Positions 36,871-45,340 of a stretch of 64,000 bases of DNA are shown piece by piece. How positions within the stretch are numbered: the stretch's first letter is position 1; each line of letters starts with the position of its first letter. The notes under the pieces are model-generated. The model was not told the origin of the DNA, did no database searches, and saw nothing but the letters and a program-made list of their open reading frames with translations. Both the position numbers and the translations under genes were made by a program. This DNA is from Flavobacterium ammonificans (GTDB taxonomy: Bacteria; Bacteroidota; Bacteroidia; Flavobacteriales; Flavobacteriaceae): positions 2,046,001 to 2,110,000 of the forward strand of contig NZ_AP025183.1 of NCBI RefSeq assembly GCF_020885975.1. The letters run 5' to 3'.

Positions 36871-37437
36871 ATGGACATCAATCAAGAAATCCACAACGCT
36901 TTTGAAGTTATAAAAAACGGAGGAATTATCCTTTACCCTACCGATACGGTATGGGGTATTGGTTGTGATGCTACAAATCCTGAGGCGATAGCTAAAGTTT
37001 ACCAACTCAAAAAAAGAACTGAAACCCAGAGTATGATTTGCCTGATGAATGGTGAGAAAATGATGTACAATGTGTTCAAAGAAATTCCTGAGGTGGCATG
37101 GCAAATTTTAGATTTGTCCGAAAATCCTACGACTTTAGTTCTTGATAATCCAAGAAATGTAGCTTCTAATTTAATTGCGACTGATAAAACTCTAGGAATT
37201 CGATTGGTAAAAGAACCATTTTGCTTCAAACTAATGGAGAGAATGAAAAAACCATTAGTTTCTACCTCAGCCAATATATCAGGACAACCCACTCCTAAAT
37301 CATTTAAAGAAATCAGTCCCGAAATTATAAAAGGTGTAGACTATGTTGTAAATTTGCATCACGAAAAAATTGCCGGTAAGCCATCTACAATTATAAAATT
37401 GACAAATGATGCACAGGTAAAAGTGATTAGAAAGTAA
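36871..37437 (+). CDS. L-threonylcarbamoyladenylate synthase (Sua5/YciO/YrdC family)
   Basis: A 188-residue enzyme that makes threonylcarbamoyl-AMP from threonine, bicarbonate and ATP, the first step of the t6A37 modification of ANN-decoding tRNAs. The N-terminal signature GGIILYPTDTVWGIGCDATN is complete, followed by YQLKKR, LVSTSANISGQP and the late KPSTIIKLT. It lacks the C-terminal Sua5 domain, so it is a short TsaC-type protein. The gene lies next to the CCA-adding enzyme, with the GxxExxY cassette inserted between. Confidence 0.93.
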   Translation: MDINQEIHNAFEVIKNGGIILYPTDTVWGIGCDATNPEAIAKVYQLKKRTETQSMICLMNGEKMMYNVFKEIPEVAWQILDLSENPTTLVLDNPRNVASNLIATDKTLGIRLVKEPFCFKLMERMKKPLVSTSANISGQPTPKSFKEISPEIIKGVDYVVNLHHEKIAGKPSTIIKLTNDAQVKVIRK

Positions 37438-37442
37438 TTAAG

Positions 37443-37465
37443 TTTTACCGCAAATTCGCAAATTA
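37443..37465. repeat. Left 23-bp inverted repeat of the GxxExxY cassette
   Basis: This is the exact reverse complement of 37860-37882; the match ends at the next base on both sides. It begins 6 bases after the synthase stop and ends 13 bases before the GxxExxY start codon. It contains two copies of the core GCAAATT. Confidence 0.85.
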
Positions 37466-37478
37466 TAATCTATTATTT

Positions 37479-37862
37479 ATGGATGATTATTTACACAAAG
37501 AAGAAAGCTACAAAATTGTAGGTATTCTTTATGAAGTTCATAAGAATCTTGGTAAAGGATTTTCAGAGATTGTTTATAAAGACGCTCTCGAATACGAATT
37601 TACTCAACATAATATTCCTTTTGTAAGGGAAAAAGAATTTACTGTAAATTATAAAAATACAACTTTAAAACATAAATTTTATGCTGATTTTGTAGTTTTT
37701 GACAAAATAATTCTTGAAATTAAAACAGTCGATTGCTTCAATAATAGCCATTATAATCAATGTTTAAATTATTTAAAAATAGCCAAATTTGAATTAGCAA
37801 TTCTAGCAAATTTTAATCTTATATCACTAGAATACAAAAGAATTGTACAATCTAAATATTAA
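37479..37862 (+). CDS. GxxExxY protein (PD-(D/E)XK nuclease-like)
   Basis: A 127-residue protein of the GxxExxY family (PDDEXK_3). The name motif is at Gly27, Glu30 and Tyr33 in GFSEIVY. Nuclease-fold residues Asp70 (YADFVV) and Glu80-x-Lys82 (LEIK) are present, so the active-site skeleton looks intact. Its cellular role is not established. The gene lies between two tRNA-maturation genes and is enclosed by a 23-bp perfect inverted repeat, the right copy of which overlaps the stop codon. This suggests insertion as a unit. Alternative: a stand-alone gene with a shared terminator-like structure. Confidence 0.88.
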   Translation: MDDYLHKEESYKIVGILYEVHKNLGKGFSEIVYKDALEYEFTQHNIPFVREKEFTVNYKNTTLKHKFYADFVVFDKIILEIKTVDCFNNSHYNQCLNYLKIAKFELAILANFNLISLEYKRIVQSKY

Positions 37863-37882
37863 TTTGCGAATTTGCGGTAAAA
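37860..37882. repeat. Right 23-bp inverted repeat of the GxxExxY cassette
   Basis: Perfect inverted copy of 37443-37465. The first three bases form the TAA stop of the GxxExxY gene. The copies are 394 bases apart and enclose only this gene. Confidence 0.85.
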
Positions 37883-37926
37883 AATGAATCACATAAACAT
37901 TCCATAATCCTGCAGGGGTAAAATAA

Positions 37927-39345
37927 ATGAACTACAAATCAGCCTTACACAATACCATTTTTGAAGTCATATCCAAGGCTTCAGTTGAACTTAATGTAGA
38001 AAGCTACGTTATTGGTGGATTTGTTAGGGATTTACTTCTAGGAAGAAAATTTAAAAAAGACATCGATATTGTAGCTGTGGGTAGCGGAATCGAATTGGCT
38101 TTAAAAGTATCTGAATTGCTTCCAAAAAAACCAAAAGTACAAATATTCAAAAACTACGGGACAGCTATGCTTCGTTTTGAAGATACCGAAATTGAATTTG
38201 TAGGTGCTCGAAAAGAATCCTATCATTTTGAAAGTAGAAATCCCGTTGTTGAAAATGGCACATTAGAAGATGACCAAAACCGTCGCGATTTTACAATAAA
38301 TGCTTTAGCGTTATCCTTAAACAAAAATACGTTTGGCGATTTAGTCGATCCGTTTAATGGCGTTTTGGATTTGGAAAACAAAACCATAAAAACACCTCTT
38401 GATCCGGACATTACCTACTCTGACGATCCGTTGCGAATGATGCGTGCTATCCGATTTGCAACCCAGTTGGGTTTTGAAATTGAAGAAAATTCACTAGATT
38501 CAATCAAGAAAAATGCAGAACGCATTAAAATTATTTCTGGCGAACGAATCGTTGACGAACTAAATAAAATCTTATCTGCCGAAAAACCTTCTGTTGGATT
38601 TTTATTATTATACAAAACAGGACTTTTGGATATTATTTTACCTGAACTGACCGCACTAAATCAAGTTGAAGAAATCGAAGGTCATACGCACAAAAATAAT
38701 TTTTATCATACGCTAGAGGTAGTAGATAATATTTGCCCTAATACAGATGATGTTTGGTTACGTTGGTCAGCTTTATTGCACGATATTGGTAAAGCACCAA
38801 CCAAACGTTTTAACAAAAAACAAGGTTGGACTTTTCACGGACATGAATTTTTAGGTGGAAAAATGGTAAAGAAAATCTTTGAAAGGTTGCATATGCCATT
38901 AAACCAAAAAATGAAATTTGTTCAAAAAATGGTCATCATGAGTTCTCGACCAATTGTTTTGGCTAACGAAATTGTAACGGATTCAGCTGTGAGAAGATTA
39001 GTTTTTGATGCAGGCGAAGATGTAGATGATTTAATGACACTTTGCGAAGCGGACATTACAACAAAGAACCCAGCAAAATTCAAAAAATACCATAATAATT
39101 TTGATATTGTAAGAAAGAAAATTATAGAAGTAGAAGCCAGAGATCATGTTCGGAATTTCCAACCTCCTATTTCTGGAGAGGAAATTATGACTATTTTTGA
39201 TTTGAAACCATCACGAGAAATTGGGGTATTAAAAGAAGCAGTGAAAGAAGCTATTTTAGAAGGAGAAATTCCAAACGAATACCAAGCCGCCTATGATTTC
39301 GTTCTTAAACGAGCTGAGAAATTGGGATTGAAAGTCAAAAAATAA
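37927..39345 (+). CDS. CCA-adding enzyme / polyA polymerase family with HD domain
   Basis: A 472-residue class II nucleotidyltransferase. The N-terminus has [10 protein letters not shown] and the catalytic Asp pair of KDIDIVAVG. The family template region follows ([27 protein letters not shown] and [14 protein letters not shown]). A C-terminal HD domain shows [17 protein letters not shown] and LLHDIGKA. Such enzymes repair the 3' CCA of tRNAs, and the HD part may add phosphatase activity. It is 44 bases after the right repeat of the GxxExxY cassette. Confidence 0.93.
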   Translation: MNYKSALHNTIFEVISKASVELNVESYVIGGFVRDLLLGRKFKKDIDIVAVGSGIELALKVSELLPKKPKVQIFKNYGTAMLRFEDTEIEFVGARKESYHFESRNPVVENGTLEDDQNRRDFTINALALSLNKNTFGDLVDPFNGVLDLENKTIKTPLDPDITYSDDPLRMMRAIRFATQLGFEIEENSLDSIKKNAERIKIISGERIVDELNKILSAEKPSVGFLLLYKTGLLDIILPELTALNQVEEIEGHTHKNNFYHTLEVVDNICPNTDDVWLRWSALLHDIGKAPTKRFNKKQGWTFHGHEFLGGKMVKKIFERLHMPLNQKMKFVQKMVIMSSRPIVLANEIVTDSAVRRLVFDAGEDVDDLMTLCEADITTKNPAKFKKYHNNFDIVRKKIIEVEARDHVRNFQPPISGEEIMTIFDLKPSREIGVLKEAVKEAILEGEIPNEYQAAYDFVLKRAEKLGLKVKK

Positions 39346-39393
39346 TAAGTAAAGATTAACTTTTGTTCCAGTTCTGAAATAAAAACATTAAAA

Positions 39394-39401
39394 TAGATTT
39401 G
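39394..39401 (+). promoter_or_regulatory. Possible -7 element of the COX15/CtaA gene
   Basis: TAGATTTG matches TAnnTTTG, 11 nt before the ATG at 39413. Only TTC, not TTG, stands 19 nt upstream. Confidence 0.4.
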
Positions 39402-39412
39402 TAAAAAAATTG

Positions 39413-40441
39413 ATGAAAAAATATTTTCCAAAGTCAGCTAAAATAGCCTTAATTCTAGTCTATTTAGTTATCGTTGCAGGAGCATTGGTCCGAATGACAG
39501 GTTCAGGTATGGGTTGTCCCGATTGGCCAAAATGCTTCGGATACTATATTCCTCCTACTCAAGAAAAAGAATTACGCTATACAATTGGAAAAGAGTATTC
39601 AAAAGGTCAAGTTATTATTAAAGACGAATCGCTTTTGGTTGCCAAAGATGATTTTACAGCCCCAACCAATTTTGAAAGTTCGCATTGGGAAAAATATACC
39701 CAACACGATTATGCTATTTTTAATCCATTTCATACTTGGGTGGAATACTTAAATCGACTGGTGGGTGCTTTGGCGGGAATAGCTTGTTTAATTGCGCTTT
39801 TTTTCTCGTTGGGTTACTGGAAAGAAAATAAAAAATTGGTATTCTTTAATTTAATCATCTGTTTCTTAATGGGTTTTCAAGCCTGGTTAGGAAAAACGGT
39901 TGTTGATTCAGTTTTGAATCCTTATAAAATAACAACTCATATGTTGGCTGCTTTACTCATAGTGGCTGTGCAGTTGTATGTAATTTATGCTGTTCAAGAA
40001 AAACAAAAAACAAAATCGTTGGATACTGAATTCAAATGGGTTTTATTAATAACATTGGGTTTAACCATCCTACAAGTCATTTTTGGAACGCAAGTTAGAG
40101 AATCTGTAGATACTGTTGTAGAAGCAGGTTTGCCTAAAGAGGTTTGGTTACAAAACCCTAAAGGAGGTTTCTATACTCACCGAAGTTTTTCAATTTTAGT
40201 GGTTTGTGCCAATGCTTTTTTGTTTTGGAGAAATAGAAAATTAGAATTAGGATTTACTAAAATGAATTGGGTAATAGGACTTCTTTGTATTGAAATTCTT
40301 TCTGGAATTGCGATGTATTATATTAATTTCCCATTCGGATCTCAAACGATTCATATCGTAATGGCTACCCTTCTATTTGGCTTACAATTCTATTTAGTTT
40401 TGGAAAACTTTAAAAAAACACACAATAATACCCGACTATAA
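39413..40441 (+). CDS. Haem A synthase, COX15/CtaA family
   Basis: A 342-residue membrane protein with about eight helices. Family-specific features are VAGALVRMTGSGMGCPDWPKCFG near residues 21-43 (Cys pair and acidic region), the conserved WVEYLNRLVGALAG with a haem-ligand-side Glu, and two later histidines in ITTHMLAALL and GFYTHRSFSIL. COX15/CtaA oxidises haem O to haem A for aa3-type oxidases. I start at the ATG at 39413, since the TTG at 39410 adds only one codon. No CtaB gene is adjacent here. Confidence 0.91.
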   Translation: MKKYFPKSAKIALILVYLVIVAGALVRMTGSGMGCPDWPKCFGYYIPPTQEKELRYTIGKEYSKGQVIIKDESLLVAKDDFTAPTNFESSHWEKYTQHDYAIFNPFHTWVEYLNRLVGALAGIACLIALFFSLGYWKENKKLVFFNLIICFLMGFQAWLGKTVVDSVLNPYKITTHMLAALLIVAVQLYVIYAVQEKQKTKSLDTEFKWVLLITLGLTILQVIFGTQVRESVDTVVEAGLPKEVWLQNPKGGFYTHRSFSILVVCANAFLFWRNRKLELGFTKMNWVIGLLCIEILSGIAMYYINFPFGSQTIHIVMATLLFGLQFYLVLENFKKTHNNTRL

Positions 40442-40469
40442 TGTCACAATATCGTCTTAACCATAATCA

Positions 40470-41240
40470 ATGTCTAAACTAGCCGCTCAAGATAAATTTT
40501 TAGATTTATCAGATTACGGAAGACCTTTTGGAAAATTTCTTGCCAATAGCTTAAAAAATACGCGCTTTACTCCTATTCATGTCACATTATTGTTTGGCAT
40601 TACTGGACTAATAGCAATGTATTGTATTCTCAACGAAAGCTATATATGGGCAGGTTTTTTTATTGTTTTAAAGTCTGGAATAGACGCAGCCGATGGTGAA
40701 TTAGCTCGTTTAAAAAACACGCCCTCCTATGTTGGTAGGTACCTTGATAGTGTGTTTGACATTATTTTAAATTTTCTGTTTTTAATGACGATTTGTTATG
40801 TATCTCAAACTTCATTTTGGCTTACTTTAATTGCATTTTTTTGCATTCAATTGCAAGGTACTTTGTACAACTACTACTATGTGATTCTGAGAAATAAATC
40901 GGTTGGTGGTGATACAACTAGTAAGGTATTTGAATACAAAACACCGAGAGCTTTACCTGGAGAAACTCAAAAATCAGTCAATATTTTATTCAAAATCTAT
41001 ACTATAGTTTATGGCGGTTTTGATAAAATTATTCATGCCTTAGACAGCGATGCTTATAAGGTAAAAACCTTACCCAACTGGTTCATGACCTTGGTTTCCT
41101 TGTATGGATTAGGATTTCAATTACTAATTATCGCGGTGCTTTTACCATTAGGTCAAATCGAATGGATTATTCCTTTTTTTATTGCGTATTCTATCTTGAT
41201 ATTTATTTTGATTGGGATTCGGAAAACCTATTTCAACTAA
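40470..41240 (+). CDS. CDP-alcohol phosphatidyltransferase family protein
   Basis: A 256-residue membrane enzyme with the full CDP-OH-P motif DG-x2-AR-x8-G-x3-D-x3-D around residues 71-95: DAADGELARL, then GRYLDSVFD. Such enzymes move a phosphatidyl group from CDP-diacylglycerol to an alcohol such as serine, glycerol-phosphate or inositol-phosphate. Several membrane helices lie after the motif. The acceptor is unknown. The stop overlaps the end of the convergent LytTR gene by 4 bases. Confidence 0.88.
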   Translation: MSKLAAQDKFLDLSDYGRPFGKFLANSLKNTRFTPIHVTLLFGITGLIAMYCILNESYIWAGFFIVLKSGIDAADGELARLKNTPSYVGRYLDSVFDIILNFLFLMTICYVSQTSFWLTLIAFFCIQLQGTLYNYYYVILRNKSVGGDTTSKVFEYKTPRALPGETQKSVNILFKIYTIVYGGFDKIIHALDSDAYKVKTLPNWFMTLVSLYGLGFQLLIIAVLLPLGQIEWIIPFFIAYSILIFILIGIRKTYFN

Positions 41241-41992
41241 CCCAGCCATTCCTTAAAATCAGAAACGCGTTCTCGAGCAACAATTACTTCATCGCCTTTG
41301 TAAGTTGGTAGGCTAATTTTTAATCTCGAATTGGAATACACCTGAATCTCTTTTACAGACTGCATCGGAATAATAAATTTTCTATTGATACGAAAAAAAT
41401 CTTTCGGATTTAACTCTGACTCCACTACTTCCAAACTACTATCAATCAAATAATCCCGATTGTCTAAAGTATGAATGTAAGTGCCTTTGTTTTCGCTATA
41501 GAAACATTCGATTTCAGCGACATCAATTACTTTGAGTTGTTGGCCTATTTTAACTGAAAAACGTTTTCTGTATTCCTTCGAAACAGGATTTACTAACATC
41601 CGTTTGATGGCTTCAAAATCTAAGGAATTAATATTGTGCTGCTGAAATTGATTCTTGAATTTTGATATGGCTGTAGCCAATTCCTCTTCATCTATCGGTT
41701 TCAATAGATAATCGATACTATTCAATTTAAAAGCACGTAATGCATATTCATCATAAGCAGTCGTGAAAATCACAGCACTTTTAATATTAATTTGTTCAAA
41801 AATTTCAAACGACAAACCATCTGACAATTGGATATCCAAAAAAATCAAATCCGGATGCGAATTATTTTGGAACCAACTAATTGATTCCTCTACAGAATGC
41901 AACAATGTATTCACCTGCAATTCTAATTTTTCAATTTTACGTTGTAATAATCTGGCTGCAGGTTTTTCGTCTTCTATGATGATGATATTCAT
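41237..41992 (-). CDS. LytTR-family response regulator
   Basis: A 251-residue response regulator. The receiver domain (about residues 1-120) has the acidic pair near the N-terminus (EDEKPAA), the phosphoacceptor Asp in LIFLDIQLSDG and a Lys in LLKPID. The LytTR DNA-binding domain (about 145-250) has FSVKIGQQLKVIDVAEIECF and FFRINRKFIIPMQSVKEIQ. It is the last gene of a histidine kinase, 2TM protein and regulator cluster. Its targets are not visible. Confidence 0.93.
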   Translation of the reverse strand: MNIIIIEDEKPAARLLQRKIEKLELQVNTLLHSVEESISWFQNNSHPDLIFLDIQLSDGLSFEIFEQINIKSAVIFTTAYDEYALRAFKLNSIDYLLKPIDEEELATAISKFKNQFQQHNINSLDFEAIKRMLVNPVSKEYRKRFSVKIGQQLKVIDVAEIECFYSENKGTYIHTLDNRDYLIDSSLEVVESELNPKDFFRINRKFIIPMQSVKEIQVYSNSRLKISLPTYKGDEVIVARERVSDFKEWLG

Positions 41993-42043
41993 TGTAAATA
42001 CATTTCAAAATTCAACATTCGTTATTGATTATTCAATATGATA

Positions 42044-42361
42044 TTACTCCCACTTATTTACATTTCTTTCTTTTTCCATCAACTCTTTTATTTTACGCTC
42101 TTCCCAATCTTTACCAAGAATGAAATAGGGAATAAAGGTTCCCATAGCATGAGCCAACAAACCTATTCCCCAAAAGAAAGCTGTAAAGAAATTCTTAAAC
42201 TGAAAATAACTTTCACCAGGGTCCAAATTCTGAACGTTTGCAATCACTATCATTATATTAATTACCACGTATACTAGAGCATGTGTGTAAAAACCTTTTA
42301 ATTTTTTTACTTTTTTAACCGCCTCTTCATAACGGATTTGATCTAAATTATTATTTCCCAT
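42044..42361 (-). CDS. 2TM domain protein
   Basis: A 105-residue membrane protein of the 2TM family: YEEAVKKVKKLKGFYTHALVYVV, a first helix (about residues 20-42), a second (about 63-90) and the GKDWEERKIKELM tail. The sequence is clearly related to the C-terminal domain of the adjacent histidine kinase. Family function is unknown; association with LytTR systems in Bacteroidota suggests a role in sensing or tuning kinase activity, which I infer only from context. Confidence 0.88.
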   Translation of the reverse strand: MGNNNLDQIRYEEAVKKVKKLKGFYTHALVYVVINIMIVIANVQNLDPGESYFQFKNFFTAFFWGIGLLAHAMGTFIPYFILGKDWEERKIKELMEKERNVNKWE

Positions 42362-42382
42362 AGTTACAGTATTTAATTAAAA

Positions 42383-43717
42383 TTATTCCCAATTGTTCGA
42401 TGAATCTTTATTCATGATTTCTTTAATCTTTCGTTCTTCCCAAGACTTTCCATATCCAAAAACGCCAATAGCATGAAAGGTAAGTCCCAATCCCCATCCT
42501 AACATGGGATAAATAAACCATTTGTGATCCCAATAAGTAATATAATTAATTACAGTTAAAGAAGGGATTACAATACAGTAGGAGGTTAAATTCCCGTAAA
42601 ATCCTTTTAATTCATCAACACGCTTTTTAGCACGTAAATACGCATTATTTTCTTCGTTAAATTGACTAGTTCTCATCATGGTAATCTGTTTGGTTAATAT
42701 AGGTAAATAGACTTTAAATAATTTTTCATTTTGAATAATTGTAACTTGTCGTTCCGTTAATAAGGCATAACGATTCACAATGTTTTGCAAACCCACTCCT
42801 TTCCCATCAGAAAGAACTTCTTTCTTTTGCCAATTGTTTTCAACCACCAATTGATTGTCTTCGACACTAATTTTAATATGTAGAGGCTTTGAAATGCTCA
42901 CCACATTGTGTTTGATGCAGTTCTCTAACAATAGCTGCAAGGACAATGGGACTACTTTAGCATCTTCGTTGGTGCTTTGTGGCAATTCATAGGAAATACT
43001 GTTCTCAAAGCGCATTTCCAATAATTGCATATAGATTTTGGCAAAAGCCAATTCTTCTGAAACTGCTACTAACTCTTTGTCTTTTTGTTCTAACACATAG
43101 CGGTAAATTTTAGACAAGGAAGTCGTGAATTTTTGAGCAGTTGAAGGATTTTCTTCGATCAATGAACTCAACACATTTAGACTGTTAAACAAAAAATGCG
43201 GATCAATTTGATTTTTCAAACTTTCAAATTGTGCATTGGCAGTAGTAGCAATGATTTTTTGTTGGTTGACTTTATTTTCTTGAAATGATTTATAAATATA
43301 AAAAACATGAAAAAGAAGAGTAACAATAAAAGTCATAAAAAAGGAAACAAAATAATTGTACCTAGTCTCGTTACTTATGAAAACACTCCAACTCTTTCCT
43401 TCAATTAATACATCTTCAATAATTCGAAGCAAAAAAATAATTGCTATTGAGATTATAAGTGAAAGAATAAAACCCCAAATTATTCTTTTTAAAGAAAAGC
43501 GATCGTTAGCAAATTTATCATCTAAGAAAATGAATAAACTGGCATTAGCAAAGTACAAACTCAAACTATACAGATTGGTGTAGCTGTAAAATACTAGTAA
43601 ACTATAATTAAATTCAATTACGGCTCCAGTCACAAATTTAATTAGTAACAGTACAATAAATACTAAATTTGAAATTACAAAAGCTCTAGGAAATTCTTTA
43701 ATTAATTTATCAATCAT
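42383..43717 (-). CDS. Sensor histidine kinase (LytS-like) with C-terminal 2TM domain
   Basis: A 444-residue sensor kinase. Four N-terminal membrane helices (about residues 12-34, 45-65, 80-100 and 120-142) precede the His-kinase core with IDPHFLFNSLNVLSSL (phospho-His near residue 174) and an ATP region with LLENCIKHN and GVGLQNIVNRY. Unusually, the last about 85 residues form a 2TM domain with GFYGNLTSYC and SWEERKIKEIM, matching the separate 2TM protein 21 bases downstream. It should phosphorylate the LytTR regulator of the same cluster. Confidence 0.91.
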   Translation of the reverse strand: MIDKLIKEFPRAFVISNLVFIVLLLIKFVTGAVIEFNYSLLVFYSYTNLYSLSLYFANASLFIFLDDKFANDRFSLKRIIWGFILSLIISIAIIFLLRIIEDVLIEGKSWSVFISNETRYNYFVSFFMTFIVTLLFHVFYIYKSFQENKVNQQKIIATTANAQFESLKNQIDPHFLFNSLNVLSSLIEENPSTAQKFTTSLSKIYRYVLEQKDKELVAVSEELAFAKIYMQLLEMRFENSISYELPQSTNEDAKVVPLSLQLLLENCIKHNVVSISKPLHIKISVEDNQLVVENNWQKKEVLSDGKGVGLQNIVNRYALLTERQVTIIQNEKLFKVYLPILTKQITMMRTSQFNEENNAYLRAKKRVDELKGFYGNLTSYCIVIPSLTVINYITYWDHKWFIYPMLGWGLGLTFHAIGVFGYGKSWEERKIKEIMNKDSSNNWE

Positions 43718-43756
43718 ACTTTTAGATTAAAATAAAAGTTGTTGCAAAAAAGCAAT

Positions 43757-43764
43757 CAAACTTA
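43757..43764 (-). promoter_or_regulatory. Possible -7 element of the histidine kinase operon
   Basis: Minus-strand TAAGTTTG matches TAnnTTTG, about 39 nt before the kinase start. The -33 region has TTCG at a 20-nt spacing, a near match to TTTG. Confidence 0.4.
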
Positions 43765-43818
43765 GGGTTATATAAATGACTATTCGAAACATACTATTAT
43801 TTTTTTATTTTTTTGATA

Positions 43819-44445
43819 TTATTTTGTACAATTTTTCAAGTTAGCTTGAGCACGATCTAATCCCCATCTTGGATAAAACGGAGTTTCATTTTTAAATGTA
43901 GCAAATAAACCAATTGATTTTTCTACATCGTCACATAGTTTTTTCACATCAGCACCAGTCCATTTTGCTAAACCCATTTCGAATTCGGCTTTACAAAATA
44001 CTACTCTAGGATTTTCAGGTGCAATTACACTGACACGAGCGTAAATTCCTGCAATTTTAGGTGAAAGTGTCATTCCGTAGGTCATTGGATCAGAAGCTAA
44101 AAGGGCTGTTTTTGACATAGCCTGAAGTAATAATAATTCGGCATTATTGGGATTTTTATCCAACTCTAAAGCTAATACTTCATCAGCTTTAGTTAATAAA
44201 GCATTGATTTTATCTTTATTGGACGGATTAAAAGCCTCGTTTGTACTAATCAGGGCAATGTAATAATTAGGTAACCAATTGTCTTTTTCTGTCAAGGCAA
44301 TTCTTTCCAATAATGCTAAAGCATCGATACTTTTACCTTCTTTCCAGAATTCTAAGGCTTTGCCCATTCCTTGCTCGTATTGTTGTGCGTTAACGGCTAA
44401 GAAAGTGGTAATAAAAAAAGACAAGGTTGTGATAATTTTAGTCAT
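43819..44445 (-). CDS. Secreted TPR-like protein
   Basis: A 208-residue protein with a signal peptide (about residues 1-20, cleaved after VNAQ) and a helical body with TPR-like units around GKALEFWKEGKSIDALALLERIALTEKD, ALELDKNPNNAELLLLQAMSKT and APENPRVVFCKAEFEMG. It should act in the periplasm. Upstream of the histidine kinase on the same strand (101-base gap), so it might be transcribed with it. Function is unknown. Confidence 0.8.
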   Translation of the reverse strand: MTKIITTLSFFITTFLAVNAQQYEQGMGKALEFWKEGKSIDALALLERIALTEKDNWLPNYYIALISTNEAFNPSNKDKINALLTKADEVLALELDKNPNNAELLLLQAMSKTALLASDPMTYGMTLSPKIAGIYARVSVIAPENPRVVFCKAEFEMGLAKWTGADVKKLCDDVEKSIGLFATFKNETPFYPRWGLDRAQANLKNCTK

Positions 44446-44640
44446 GATTTCTAATTTTTTTAATTAAAATTTTTTTGATGATTGAAATTCGTTATTCTTA
44501 TTTCTGTCGTAAAAGTAAATTAGTTGTTTTTCTAATAAAACTTACATTTACTGAATTGTTGATTTTTATTGATGAATTGTAGAATGAACTTATTTAAAAC
44601 ACTAGAAATTCATCAATTCAAAAAATAAATTTGATTTATT

Positions 44641-44672
44641 TTGCTCGAGTCATAATTAATAATTTACCTTTG
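44641..44672 (+). promoter_or_regulatory. Predicted promoter of the pRiA4b ORF-3-like gene
   Basis: TTG (44641-44643), a 21-nt gap and TACCTTTG (44665-44672) lie 23 nt before the ATG at 44696. Both elements fit the consensus; the gap is within the usual range. Confidence 0.65.
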
Positions 44673-44695
44673 AACTTTTTATAAAAACAACGATT

Positions 44696-45235
44696 ATGGT
44701 TTATAAATTCAGAGTAATTCTAGACGCAGAAGAAGATATTTTTAGAGATATTGCTATCCTTGCCGAAGACACTTTAGAAGATTTACACAACGCTATCTTC
44801 AATTCATTTGGTTTTGACGGAATGGAAGTGGCATCGTTTTATACTTGTGATGATACTTGGAATCAAGAAGATGAAATTCCGATGTTTGACGCAGGTGATG
44901 TTCCTGGAGAACAAACCATCATGAGCGATTATAAATTAGTCGATATTTTAGACAAACAAAATACTAAAATTATCTACGTATATGACTTTATCAATATGTG
45001 GACTTTCTTAGTAGAATTAGCTGCAGTTGAAGAACCACAAGCAGGAGCGCTATATCCTGAAACGCTTTTTTCTCATGGTGAAATGCCTGATGAAGCTATT
45101 GAAAAAAACTTTGAAGCCGATATGCACGAGGATATATATGGCGAATTTGAAGACGATTTAGACGAAGACGATCTAGATATGTTTGAAGGAGACGACAGCT
45201 TTGAAGATTTCGGATACGAAGAAAATTGGAATTAA
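44696..45235 (+). CDS. pRiA4b ORF-3 / IS1096 passenger-like protein
   Basis: A 179-residue acidic protein. The N-terminus is a compact alpha/beta domain with FRVILDAEEDIFRDI and LHNAIFNSFGFDGMEVASFY, followed by YVYDFINMWTFLVELAAVEE. This pattern fits the pRiA4b ORF-3-like family (also called IS1096 passenger TnpR-like). The last 40 residues are a low-complexity acidic tail. No transposase or inverted repeat accompanies it, so it is a chromosomal family member and not a mobile element. Function unknown. Confidence 0.82.
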   Translation: MVYKFRVILDAEEDIFRDIAILAEDTLEDLHNAIFNSFGFDGMEVASFYTCDDTWNQEDEIPMFDAGDVPGEQTIMSDYKLVDILDKQNTKIIYVYDFINMWTFLVELAAVEEPQAGALYPETLFSHGEMPDEAIEKNFEADMHEDIYGEFEDDLDEDDLDMFEGDDSFEDFGYEENWN

Positions 45236-45340
45236 AAAAAGGGTTAATAGGTACAGGGTTAAAAGTTTAAAAAACAAAACTTTAAAACGCATCAACTTAG
45301 TAAACTACTAACCTATTACACTCTTAAACATTAAATTAAA

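Noticed and set aside
44696..45235. Mobile element indicated by the IS1096/pRiA4b family name
   Set aside because: No transposase, terminal repeats or target duplication is near; the name reflects homology only.
45241..45340. Possible small hairpin or attenuator before the nucleoid-associated protein gene
   Set aside because: The symmetry is imperfect and AT-rich; it is not better than expected by chance in such sequence.
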